From assembly GCF_000179915.2 (NCBI RefSeq), contig NC_014963.1, positions 2,418,001 through 2,482,000 of the forward strand: 64,000 nt of DNA, in the 5' to 3' direction. The notes beneath the pieces were generated by a model. That model saw only the letters and a list, made by a program, of their open reading frames with translations. It was not told where the DNA came from and did no database searches. This DNA is from Terriglobus saanensis SP1PR4 (GTDB taxonomy: Bacteria > Acidobacteriota > Terriglobia > Terriglobales > Acidobacteriaceae). The position numbers were made by a program, and so were the translations under genes. Positions 33,299 to 41,800 of this stretch are shown here, piece by piece (position 1 is the stretch's first letter; each line of letters opens with the position of its first letter).

Positions 33299-34393
33299 TT
33301 ACAACTCCATCCAACTCTTCACCGAAGGCGTCAATACTTCACAACCCGCCTCCGTCACCAGCACGGTATCTTCGATACGAACGCCATACTTTCCAGCCAG
33401 ATAAACGCCCGGCTCAATCGTAATCACCATTCCAGACTCAAGCTTCTGCGCCTGTTTGGCTCCCACTCGCGGACCTTCGTGGATCTCCAGACCCACACCA
33501 TGCCCTGTCGAATGGCTGAATTCCTTTTCCAGGCCAGCAGTCCGCAAAACTTCGCGCGCTGCCTCGTCTACTTCCGCACAACTTACGCCTGACCGTACCG
33601 CGGAAACAGCCCTAATCTGCGCCTCCAGCACAGCATCAAACGTCTTCTTCTGCTCTGCTTCCACATGGCTAAACCTCGCGCTGCGACTGAGATAAACCGT
33701 CCGTGTCATATCCGAGCAATACCCACCGAGAATAACACCGAAGTCCAGGGTCACCATCTCCCCCCGGGCCAACCTCTTCCCACTGGCTTTTCCGTGTGGG
33801 AGCCCTCCGCGTACCCCACTCGCCACGATCGTCTCGAAGCTCATGGCCTCTGCTCCTGCCCTGCGTGCGCGATATTCCAACTCCGCTGCCACCTCTATCT
33901 CGGTCATTCCCGCTTCAATGACTCCAAGCATTTCGTCATAAACGCGACACCCCAGCAGGGCCGCCTGTCGCATCGTCTCGGCCTCGTCGGTATCCTTGAC
34001 CTCGCGCAATCGAACCACCATCCCGGACACAGCGCGAAAGAATCCCCTACGCACCTTCCCGGAGACCGCCTGCTTCATCGCCTCCAGCGCCGCCACAGAA
34101 GTCACAGCGGCATCGAAACCGCAGAGCTTTGCTCCCGCCTTCTCCAGCCACGCACAGGCCTCCTGCGCTACAGGTTTCTTCGCGATCGTCACAGACAGCC
34201 CCTGGACTTCCTCCTTGGCTTGCGCCGTATATCGCCCGTCTGTAAAGAGCCGCCTACGCCCTCCCATGAGCGCAACAGCCGCGTTCGATCCGGTAAACCC
34301 ACTCACCCATCGGACATCCGCCGGATGCGTAATTACCATTGCTTCCAACCCCTTGGCACGCATCGCCGCAACCACCCGCTTCGCTCTGGTCAT
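33299..34393 (-). CDS. pepP: M24 family Xaa-Pro aminopeptidase
   Basis: A 364-residue metallopeptidase that removes N-terminal residues before proline. The creatinase-like N-terminal domain is followed by a pita-bread fold with the full metal-ligand set: TLDFGVILGGYCSDMTRTVYL (two Asp), STGHGVGLEIHEGP (His), TIEPGVYL (Glu) and GVRIEDTVLVTE (Glu). The gene order Xaa-Pro peptidase, accB, accC resembles that in Bacillus, with efp absent here. It is divergent from a metallophosphoesterase gene, 46 bases away. Confidence 0.93.
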   Translation of the reverse strand: MTRAKRVVAAMRAKGLEAMVITHPADVRWVSGFTGSNAAVALMGGRRRLFTDGRYTAQAKEEVQGLSVTIAKKPVAQEACAWLEKAGAKLCGFDAAVTSVAALEAMKQAVSGKVRRGFFRAVSGMVVRLREVKDTDEAETMRQAALLGCRVYDEMLGVIEAGMTEIEVAAELEYRARRAGAEAMSFETIVASGVRGGLPHGKASGKRLARGEMVTLDFGVILGGYCSDMTRTVYLSRSARFSHVEAEQKKTFDAVLEAQIRAVSAVRSGVSCAEVDEAAREVLRTAGLEKEFSHSTGHGVGLEIHEGPRVGAKQAQKLESGMVITIEPGVYLAGKYGVRIEDTVLVTEAGCEVLTPSVKSWMEL

Positions 34394-34439
34394 CAGACGA
34401 TTCTAAACGTCCTGCTACCGCAACCACTAGAATCACCCT

Positions 34440-35297
34440 ATGGCCCTTACTCGCCGTCAATTTCTAGCCGGAGCCGGAGTCACTCTGGCCGCCGCAGCCT
34501 CGCCGGGCCTCTACGCCTGGGGTCCAGGGCGTCTTCATTTGACCCTCGTCCGCCACGACGTCTTCATTCCCGACCTCCCACCGGCCTTCCATAACTTCAC
34601 CATCGCCCAGCTCTCCGACTTTCATTTCGGGCCGATCGACGAAACGAGCCTCGTTGAGCACGCCGTAGCAGTCGTCAACTCGCTCAATCCCAATCTCGTC
34701 GCACTTACAGGCGACTTCATCACCGCCGACCACGACGACAACACCAACAACCTCAAGAACGCTACCGACTGCGCCGCTGTCCTCTCAAAGCTGAAGGCTC
34801 CTCTTCGCTACGCCAGTTTGGGGAACCATGACACAGCGGACCCGGAGGGTGTCACCTCAGCCCTGGAAGACCAGGGTCTCATCGTTCTAAGAGATAAATT
34901 CATTCCGCTGGATCTTCGCGGAGACCGCATCTGGCTCTCCGGCATTTCAGACTCCTTGTTCCAACATCCGAACCTGAACACCGCCATTCCCCCTACCGAA
35001 AAGAACCCCGTCGTCCTCCTTGGTCACGAGCCGGACTTCGCCGATAAACTCATCCAATTCTGCGCCGCCACCCAAAGGCGTTGCGATCTATTCCTAACCG
35101 GCCATACCCATGGGGGCCAGATCAATATTCCCGTCATCACGCGTTATGTCCTTCCACGGCACGGGCAGAAGTACATCCAGGGGCCCTTCCAGCTCGGTTC
35201 GACACTCCTTTATGTGAATCGGGGCCTGGGGACGATCCACCTTCCCCTCCGCTTCAATGCCCCGCCGGAGATTACCTTATTCACCCTCAAGGCTTAA
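34440..35297 (+). CDS. Tat-exported YaeI-like metallophosphoesterase
   Basis: A 285-residue calcineurin-like phosphoesterase. It has a Tat signal (TRRQFLAGAGVTLAAAASPGLYA) and all five metal-site motifs: AQLSDFHFG, ALTGDF, SLGNHD, LLGHEPDFA and LTGHTHGGQINIP. Its layout is like YaeI/YkuE, which have been linked to lipid or phosphodiester hydrolysis at the membrane, but the substrate is unassigned. A perfect bidirectional terminator follows it. Confidence 0.9.
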   Translation: MALTRRQFLAGAGVTLAAAASPGLYAWGPGRLHLTLVRHDVFIPDLPPAFHNFTIAQLSDFHFGPIDETSLVEHAVAVVNSLNPNLVALTGDFITADHDDNTNNLKNATDCAAVLSKLKAPLRYASLGNHDTADPEGVTSALEDQGLIVLRDKFIPLDLRGDRIWLSGISDSLFQHPNLNTAIPPTEKNPVVLLGHEPDFADKLIQFCAATQRRCDLFLTGHTHGGQINIPVITRYVLPRHGQKYIQGPFQLGSTLLYVNRGLGTIHLPLRFNAPPEITLFTLKA

Positions 35298-35302
35298 ATA
35301 GA

Positions 35303-35328
35303 AACGGCCCGGATCTCTCCGGGCCGTT
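35303..35328. terminator. Bidirectional intrinsic terminator
   Basis: A 10-pair stem (AACGGCCCGG with CCGGGCCGTT) and 6-base loop between the convergent phosphoesterase and HTH genes. Confidence 0.85.
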
Positions 35329-35344
35329 CGATCTCAAGCAAACT

Positions 35345-35596
35345 CTAAAGCGCCGAACGCACCGGCTTCTTCTGCTTTGGTTCTACCGCCGCAGGAGGCG
35401 TTACTACGCCGCTCTGACGGTCCATCCAGCTATCCAGCAGGTTCTTCTTGAAGCGCCAGCGATTTCCCAGCTTGAACGCGGGTACAAAACCTTCCGACGC
35501 GTAACGGTAGAGCGTATCCCCGCTGATACCGAGATAATCCGCAGCCTGCCGTATATCCATTACTTCACGAACTGCCACATGCTGTGCCGTAGCCAT
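35345..35596 (-). CDS. Small helix-turn-helix protein (excisionase/MerR-like)
   Basis: An 83-residue protein. VREVMDIRQAADYLGISGDTLYRYASEGFVPAFKLGNRWRFKKNLLDSWM (about residues 8-58) is a complete HTH_17 (excisionase/AlpA-like) domain with recognition helix DTLYRYASEG and a basic wing. The C-terminal tail is Pro/Lys-rich. Such proteins in acidobacterial chromosomes are common and not necessarily mobile-element derived; no integrase is adjacent. Its target is unknown. It is located between a terminator and fadD. Confidence 0.85.
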   Translation of the reverse strand: MATAQHVAVREVMDIRQAADYLGISGDTLYRYASEGFVPAFKLGNRWRFKKNLLDSWMDRQSGVVTPPAAVEPKQKKPVRSAL

Positions 35597-35726
35597 AAAA
35601 CTCCAAAACTTTTCGGGAATCGTCGGCGTCGGAGAAAACGCTCCTCAGCCAGCCTACCGTTTGTACCCTCTTTTCCACAGCGATTCAAGCACAATCTTAG
35701 GCCTTAACTCCGCCGTCAATAACGGC

Positions 35727-37472
35727 TTAGTCCTCCCCGCCGTACATAGACGCAATATCCGACGCATGCTTCTGGGCCACAATCCGCCGCTTGAGCTTCA
35801 TGCTTGGAGTCACTTCGCCGGTATCGATGCCCCATTCCACCGGTAATAGGCGGAACTTCTTGATCTTCTCGAATGGTGCCAGGGTCGCATTCACGCGTTC
35901 AATCTCAGCCTGATACAGGGCCAGCACGGTGGCATCCTTCACCAGGGCCTCGCGCTCCCCCTTGATGCCTTGTGCTTCCAGAGTTGCAAAGTTCGGCGTC
36001 ATCAAAACGGAGATAAACTTTCGTCCATCACCCTGGAGGGCTGCATACCCGATCAGGCTGCTTACCTTCAGTCTGTTCTCGATCGGCTGCGGTGCGATGA
36101 ACTTGCCGTTGGTCGTCTTGATCAGTTCTCGCTTTCGGTCCGTAATCGTCAGAAAACCCTCGGCATCGATGTTTCCGACGTCTCCGGTGTGGAACCAGCC
36201 CTCGGGATCAATTGCATCCGCAGTGGCTTCAGGCTTCTGCCAGTACCCCTTGAAGATGCTCGGACCGCGCACCTCGAGTTCACCGTCCTCCGCGATCCTG
36301 CACTCAATATTCTTCATCGTTGGTCCTGTCGTTCCGATCTTGTGCCGACCGGGCAGATTCACCGAGATCACCGGAGACGTCTCCGTAAGCCCGTACCCTT
36401 CGAGAATCGGAATGCCTGCATCCGCGAACCAGTTTGCCAGATCGATGCCCAACGGTGCTCCGCCAGAGACGAACGTCCCGACACGTCCCCCGAACGCGGC
36501 CTTCACCTTGCTGTAAACCAACTTGTTCGCCAGCTTCCAGCTCAGAGAGCCGGGCGTCTTCCCCGCCAACAGCGTCTTTTGGCTTTTGCGTCCCACGCCA
36601 ATTGCCCAGCCGAGGATCTTCTTCTTTACAGGACTTGCGGCGCTCTTCTGTTCCACCGAGTGGCGGATCCGTTCGTAGAGTCGCGGCACCGCCACAAAGA
36701 TCGTGGGCTTCACCGCTTGGAAAGCTGGCAGGAGTCGCTCCACCTTGCCGCAGTAAGCCACCGTCACATCCAGCGCGTAAAAGAGATAGTCGATATGCCG
36801 CGCGGTCACGTGGCTTAGCGGCAGAAACGAAACGCAACTGTCATTCGCGGAAAAGTTGAAGAGGCCGGTCGTCATCGTGAGGTTCGAGGCAATATTGCCA
36901 TGCGTTAGCATGACGCCCTTCGCATCCCCGGTCGTGCCGGACGTGTAAATAATTGTTGCGAGATCGTCCGGCCCCACACTCTTCAGCAACGTATCGAAGT
37001 CCGCATTGGGAGCAGTCGAGGCCGCGTCGGCAAACATCACCACGCCCGCGAGTGGCTCCTTCACCTCCATCACCACTACGGTTTTCACCCCTGTGGCTTC
37101 TCGCGATCCCAGGACCTTCTTTGCCAACTCCGCGGTCGAAACGACGCAGATTTTGGCTCCGGAGTCCCTCAACTGCGCCGCAGTCTGGTCTGCGGTCAAG
37201 GTAGGAAACAACGGCACACCTACAGCGCCCACGGCCATGGTGGCAAAATCTGTCACAGCCCACTCCCAACGGTTCTCCGCAATAAGGGCCACACGATCGC
37301 CCTTGGCTACACCTTGCGCGCGAAGCCACGCAGCCAGACCACGCACATGGCCCATCAACTCAGAAGAGGTGATGGAATGCCATGCACCACCTGCATCCTG
37401 TCTCATGGCAACCGTCGCTTCGCCCTTGCTACCAGCGACCAACAAAACATCATTCAACGTAGTCAACTTCAT
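35727..37472 (-). CDS. Long-chain acyl-CoA synthetase (AMP-binding, FadD/FACL-like)
   Basis: A 581-residue enzyme of the AMP-forming acyl-CoA synthetase family. It has the P-loop-like IIYTSGTTGDAKGVMLTH, then SFLPLSHV, the adenylate motif ILEGYGLTETSP, GWFHTGDVGNIDAEGFLTITDRKRELIKTTNGK (A8 hinge) and a C-terminal domain. It activates fatty acids to CoA thioesters at the membrane. The subgroup is the long-chain FACL type with the LFYAL..Y region. ATG 37472 has GAGGA upstream; the frame is open to 37499. Repeat R5 and an IS element lie upstream. Confidence 0.9.
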   Translation of the reverse strand: MKLTTLNDVLLVAGSKGEATVAMRQDAGGAWHSITSSELMGHVRGLAAWLRAQGVAKGDRVALIAENRWEWAVTDFATMAVGAVGVPLFPTLTADQTAAQLRDSGAKICVVSTAELAKKVLGSREATGVKTVVVMEVKEPLAGVVMFADAASTAPNADFDTLLKSVGPDDLATIIYTSGTTGDAKGVMLTHGNIASNLTMTTGLFNFSANDSCVSFLPLSHVTARHIDYLFYALDVTVAYCGKVERLLPAFQAVKPTIFVAVPRLYERIRHSVEQKSAASPVKKKILGWAIGVGRKSQKTLLAGKTPGSLSWKLANKLVYSKVKAAFGGRVGTFVSGGAPLGIDLANWFADAGIPILEGYGLTETSPVISVNLPGRHKIGTTGPTMKNIECRIAEDGELEVRGPSIFKGYWQKPEATADAIDPEGWFHTGDVGNIDAEGFLTITDRKRELIKTTNGKFIAPQPIENRLKVSSLIGYAALQGDGRKFISVLMTPNFATLEAQGIKGEREALVKDATVLALYQAEIERVNATLAPFEKIKKFRLLPVEWGIDTGEVTPSMKLKRRIVAQKHASDIASMYGGED

Positions 37473-37576
37473 CGGTCCAGAATCCTCATCGGCGCACACC
37501 CGCGCAACAGAATCCTACATGGGTAACCCCACCCATGCCCAATCACACTTTATTTTGAATTTAGGGAATAAAACCT

Positions 37577-37665
37577 GTGCCCTACCCTTTCGCGGCTTTC
37601 TCGCGAAAGGGTAGGGTCGCGCGGAGCACACAAACCAGATTCGTCAGGAACGCGAAAAAAGCGGG
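37577..37665. repeat. Dispersed repeat, copy R5, left part
   Basis: GTGCCCTACCCTTTCGCGGC with TCGCGAAAGGGTAGGG forms the hairpin module, followed by GTCGCGCGGAGCACACAAAC and the start of the tail (GATTCGTCAGGAACGCG). It is interrupted by the IS30 element and continues at 38800. Confidence 0.8.
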
Positions 37666-37671
37666 GTGGAT

Positions 37672-38751
37672 TCATGTTCCAAGTGCAACGTTTTTTACTT
37701 TATCTGGGTTTTGCCAGAAGTGTACGAAGTCGAAGTCACCTTGTGGTAGGAAGAGTTCAGCTGGGGCTTTGTTTCCGAGGGATTTTCTGATTCTTGCGTT
37801 GAGCTGCATGGCGATTTCGTCGAGTTGCTGCTGGGAGTAGACGCTGAGGTCCTGTCCCTTGGGGAGGTATTCGCGGACCAGGCCGTTGGTGTTTTCGTTG
37901 ATGCCTCTTTCCCATGGGCTGTGGGGATGGGCGAAGTAGACCTTGACGCCAGACTTCTCTGTGAGGGTGCGGTGCTGGGCCATCTCCCTTCCCTGGTCGT
38001 AGGTGAGGGTGAGGCGCATGGGGCTCTGGAAGCGGTTGAGGATGGTGGCGAAGGCGTTGGCGGTGGTCTCGGCGCGACCGTCCTCGAGCTTGACCAGGGC
38101 GAGGAAGAGCGTGGTGCGCTCGACCAGGGTGCCGACGCGGGAGCGGTTCATCCTGCCCTTGATGAGGTCGCCCTCCCAGTGGCCGGGAACGAGACGCTCG
38201 TCCACCTCGGTGGGCCGCTCGTCGATCAGGGTCATGCCGTCCACGAAGGGCCGCTGGTGGCGGTTGGGATCGCGTGTGCCGCGCTGGGGACGCTTGCGTC
38301 GCAGAAGGCGCAGCAGCTCCGTGCGCAGCTCGCCGCGCGGCATGGCGTACAGCGCGGTGTAGATGGTCTCGTGCGAGATGCGCACAGGCTCGGGCATACG
38401 TGACAGTGTGGACGCGATCTGGAACGGACTCAAGCGCTGGTGAAGATACCGGCGAACTTCGGTCCATAACGGAGTGCCCGGCACCAGCTTCCGCTCCACG
38501 CGGGGCTTGCGATGAGCCTGCCGCGCCCGCTGGCCGGCACGCCGCGCCACGTAGCCGCCGTTGCCCCAGCGACGGCTCTGCGCACTGCTCTCGCAAGACC
38601 GCTTCCAGCCGTTGCGGCGCAGCTCCCGCGTCACCGTCGATCGCGAACGCTGCAGACCGGCGGCGATCGCCGCTGGTCTCCAACCCATCTGCAGCTGACT
38701 CTGAATCACAACACGTTCAAAATCATCCAGCTGACCATAACAATTCCCCAT
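37672..38751 (-). CDS. IS30-family transposase
   Basis: A 359-residue DDE transposase. The N-terminal region has HTH-type sequence (QLDDFERVVIQSQLQMGWRPAAIAAGLQRSRSTVTRELRRNG). The catalytic core has the IS30 signature: GHWEGDLIKG (Asp), LTLTYDQGREMAQHR (Asp) and HSPWERGINENTNGLVREYLPKG (Glu). ATG 38751 has GGAGT upstream. A GTG at 38781 inside the terminal repeat is possible. The stop codon at 37672-37674 lies just outside the repeat end as I place it. The frame is complete, so the element may be active. Confidence 0.93.
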   Translation of the reverse strand: MGNCYGQLDDFERVVIQSQLQMGWRPAAIAAGLQRSRSTVTRELRRNGWKRSCESSAQSRRWGNGGYVARRAGQRARQAHRKPRVERKLVPGTPLWTEVRRYLHQRLSPFQIASTLSRMPEPVRISHETIYTALYAMPRGELRTELLRLLRRKRPQRGTRDPNRHQRPFVDGMTLIDERPTEVDERLVPGHWEGDLIKGRMNRSRVGTLVERTTLFLALVKLEDGRAETTANAFATILNRFQSPMRLTLTYDQGREMAQHRTLTEKSGVKVYFAHPHSPWERGINENTNGLVREYLPKGQDLSVYSQQQLDEIAMQLNARIRKSLGNKAPAELFLPQGDFDFVHFWQNPDKVKNVALGT

Positions 38752-38786
38752 ATACAACACTCCTATCCAGAAATGTTGCACTTGGA
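37678..38786 (-). mobile_element. IS30-family insertion sequence
   Basis: An element of about 1.1 kb bounded by imperfect inverted repeats beginning TCCAAGTGCAAC (left at 37678, right reverse complement at 38786). It has one transposase gene on the minus strand that almost fills it. Its two flanks are matching halves of dispersed repeat R5, showing insertion into that repeat. A target duplication is not evident; up to 14 extra bases lie on each side between repeat and inverted repeat. Confidence 0.85.
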
Positions 38787-38799
38787 TCTTGAGACCAGC

Positions 38800-38832
38800 C
38801 AGATCCCTTCACTACGCTACGGGAAGACAAAG
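38800..38832. repeat. Dispersed repeat, copy R5, right part
   Basis: CAGATCCCTTCACTACGCTACGGGAAGACAAAG matches the tail of copies R1 and R2, beyond the IS30 element. Confidence 0.75.
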
Positions 38833-38844
38833 AACCGGCATCGC

Positions 38845-38876
38845 TCCCGTACATCGCAAAAGCGCGATGTACGGGA
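38845..38876 (-). terminator. Hairpin terminator after gltB
   Basis: A perfect 13-pair stem (38845-38857 with 38864-38876) with a 6-base loop, about 20 bases downstream of the gltB stop. Confidence 0.65.
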
Positions 38877-38897
38877 TACCCGGATTTCGGCGCTACA

Positions 38898-41800
38898 TTA
38901 AACCTGCGGCTTAGGTGTAAACCGGACGAAGCCTTTCACTACGTTCTCCCAATCCGCCAGCAAAGCCGCCGCCTTACTGCTCTGCGATACCTCTGCATGA
39001 CGTTCCAGCAGCTTCCGCAGACGTGCCTGCGACGTCGGATCCACCTCAGAGTAAGGCTGAGGCTGCAGGAACTCCTCGTGGTACTGCTTCCGCTTCAGGA
39101 AGGACCCATCCGCATCCAACACCCATGCAATGCCGCCTGTCATGCCTGCGCCAAAGTTCATGCCGACGGTGCCAATTACAACCACTACGCCGCCTGTCAT
39201 GTATTCGCATCCGTGGTCGCCGATGCCTTCAACGACGGTCCATGCACCAGAGTTACGCACAGCAAACCGCTCGCCCGCGCGTCCTGCGGCAAACATGCGG
39301 CCCTCGGTGGCTCCATAGAGAGCCACGTTGCCAAGGATCGTGTGCTTGCCACTGTCCTTCGCTGCCAGACCACGCGCACGGAGCACGAGTTCACCGCCGC
39401 TCAGGCCTTTGCCTACAAAATCGTTCGCCTGCCCGTCCAGCACGATCCGCATGCCGTCCACTGCGAATGCGCCGAAGCTCTGCCCCGCCGTTCCGTGGAC
39501 AGTCAACTGCACATCCGGCTTCGCCACTGGCGTTTCTGCCGCGGCGCGCCAGAGCGCAATCTCGCCAGCGATCCGTGCACCGAAGGCGCGATCACGGTTC
39601 GCGATCTCGGTCTCGCCCTTGAAAGCGACACCCGCGCGGACAGCTTCCATCGCCGGAGCCACAAACTGCTCTTCCAGAGAAGGCCGCGTCTGGGGCCGGT
39701 CATTCCGGACGCCCATCCAGCGAACGTCGCCGCTTGTCGGCTTCGCCAGCATGGCCGTCAGATCGATGCCGCCGTCATGCCGCACCTGCTCCAGCAGATC
39801 AACACGTCCCACAGCCGCCTCCAGAGAAGGCAGGCCGTAGCGGGCCAGCAACATCTGTACATCCTGCCCAAGCTGCTCGAAGTAGCGCACGACATGCTCC
39901 GGCTTACCGCGGAACTTCGCGCGCAACTCCGGCTTCTGCGTCGCAATGCCTGTAGGACACGTATTCAAATGGCACTGGCGCGCCATGTCGCAACCCAGAA
40001 CAACGAGAACAGCTGTTCCGAAGGCATACTCATCCGCTCCCAGAAGCGCAGCGATTAGTACATCGCGGGCCGTGGAGAGGCCGCCGTCCGTCCGCAGACG
40101 AACGCGACCACGCATGCCGTTTTCGATCAGCACCTGCTGCGCTTCGGCCAGACCAAGCTCCCACGGATTACCCGCGTACTTGATGCTGGAGAGCGCCGCC
40201 GCGCCCGTCCCGCCAACGTTTCCGGCGATCACGATGTAGTCGGCATATGCCTTGGCGACACCCGCAGCTACAGTGCCTACGCCGCAGCTGGAAACCAACT
40301 TCACGCCGACAGCAGCACGAGGATTCACGGTCTTCAGATCGTGGATCAGTTGTGCCAGATCTTCGATCGAGTAGATGTCGTGATGCGGTGGAGGAGAGAT
40401 CAGCGGCACACCCGGTTGCGCATGACGTAACCGCGCGATTAGGCCGCTCACCTTGTGTCCTGGCAACTGTCCACCCTCACCCGGCTTCGCGCCCTGTGCC
40501 ACCTTGATCTCGATTTCTTCGGCGTGGGCAAGATACTCCGCTGTGACACCAAAGCGACCTGAGGCTACCTGCTTGATCTTGTTGTTGAGATGCGTATGCA
40601 CGGCCGGGGCCTGAACCAGAGGCTCCATGACGGCTACGCCGCCGCTTGCATCCTTGCGTGCTACCTGGACGAACGAACCGGCCTCACCTGGCTCCGGAAC
40701 GCGACGGTTCGATGGATGCAGACGATACACATCCGAATCCTCACCGCCTTCGCCCGTGTTCGACTTGCCACCCAGCGTGTTCATCGCCATCGTGATCGTC
40801 GAATGCGCTTCAGGACTTAAAGACCCAAGGCTCATCGCGCTCGCGACAAAACGCTTGTACATTGTTTCGGGCTTCTCCACTTGGTCGAGCGAAAGCTCTG
40901 GCCCGGCGGGGCGAATCTCAAGGAGTTCGCGCAACACATTGGGATCGTGCTCTTCCGTGTTTTTCGAATACATCTGGAACGCCGCGCGCGCATCGGTCGG
41001 AGGCGGCATATTGCGTGCGCTTCCAACGACGCTCTGCAGAGCCTTCACGTTCTGCGGCTGCCACATGTGCGGCTCGCTCACATCCGCCCGGCGGAACTTC
41101 ACCCAACCGTAGTCGGGCAGGTCGTCGCGCTTCGCATCGGCAACTGCTGGCGTGAGTGCTGCTCCCCATTGCTGCCGAAGCTGCTGTTCCAACTCCGCAT
41201 ATCCGATGCCGCCGAGCGGCGCAGGCGTCTGCGGGAAACAACGGTCAACGACTTTCTTGCTGAGTCCGAGAATGTCGAACTGATACGCACCGCGATAGCT
41301 GTCTACCACGCTCACGCCCATCTTCGACATGATCTTGGCCAGACCGGCATCGAAGGCGCGCAGCATCTTCTTCTCTGGGATCTGTGGGTTGTCGCCTTCG
41401 CCCGCAGTGAGACGCGCCGTCTCAAGCGCAAGCCACGGGCAGACTGCTCCTGCGCCATAGCCGATCAGCACGGCCGCGTGATGTACGTCGCGAACGTCGC
41501 CCGCCTCAACCACAATGCCTGTCTTGGTCCGCAGTCCTGCCGCAACAAGCGCCTGCTGCACGACGCTCAGCGCGATTGCCATCGGGATCGGCAGCTTTTC
41601 ATTCGTCGCGCGCTTGTCGGTCAGAAGAAGAATCTCCGTGCCACCCTCTACCATCTTGACCGCATTCGCGCAGAGGTCTTCGATGCCGTCTTCCAGAGTA
41701 GAACTTGCAAGGAAGAAGCAGTTCAACTCATTCATCCGTAGTTCTGCGTGAGGATACTTGCCCTGACGCAGCGCCTGCATTTTACCGAGAGAGATAAACG

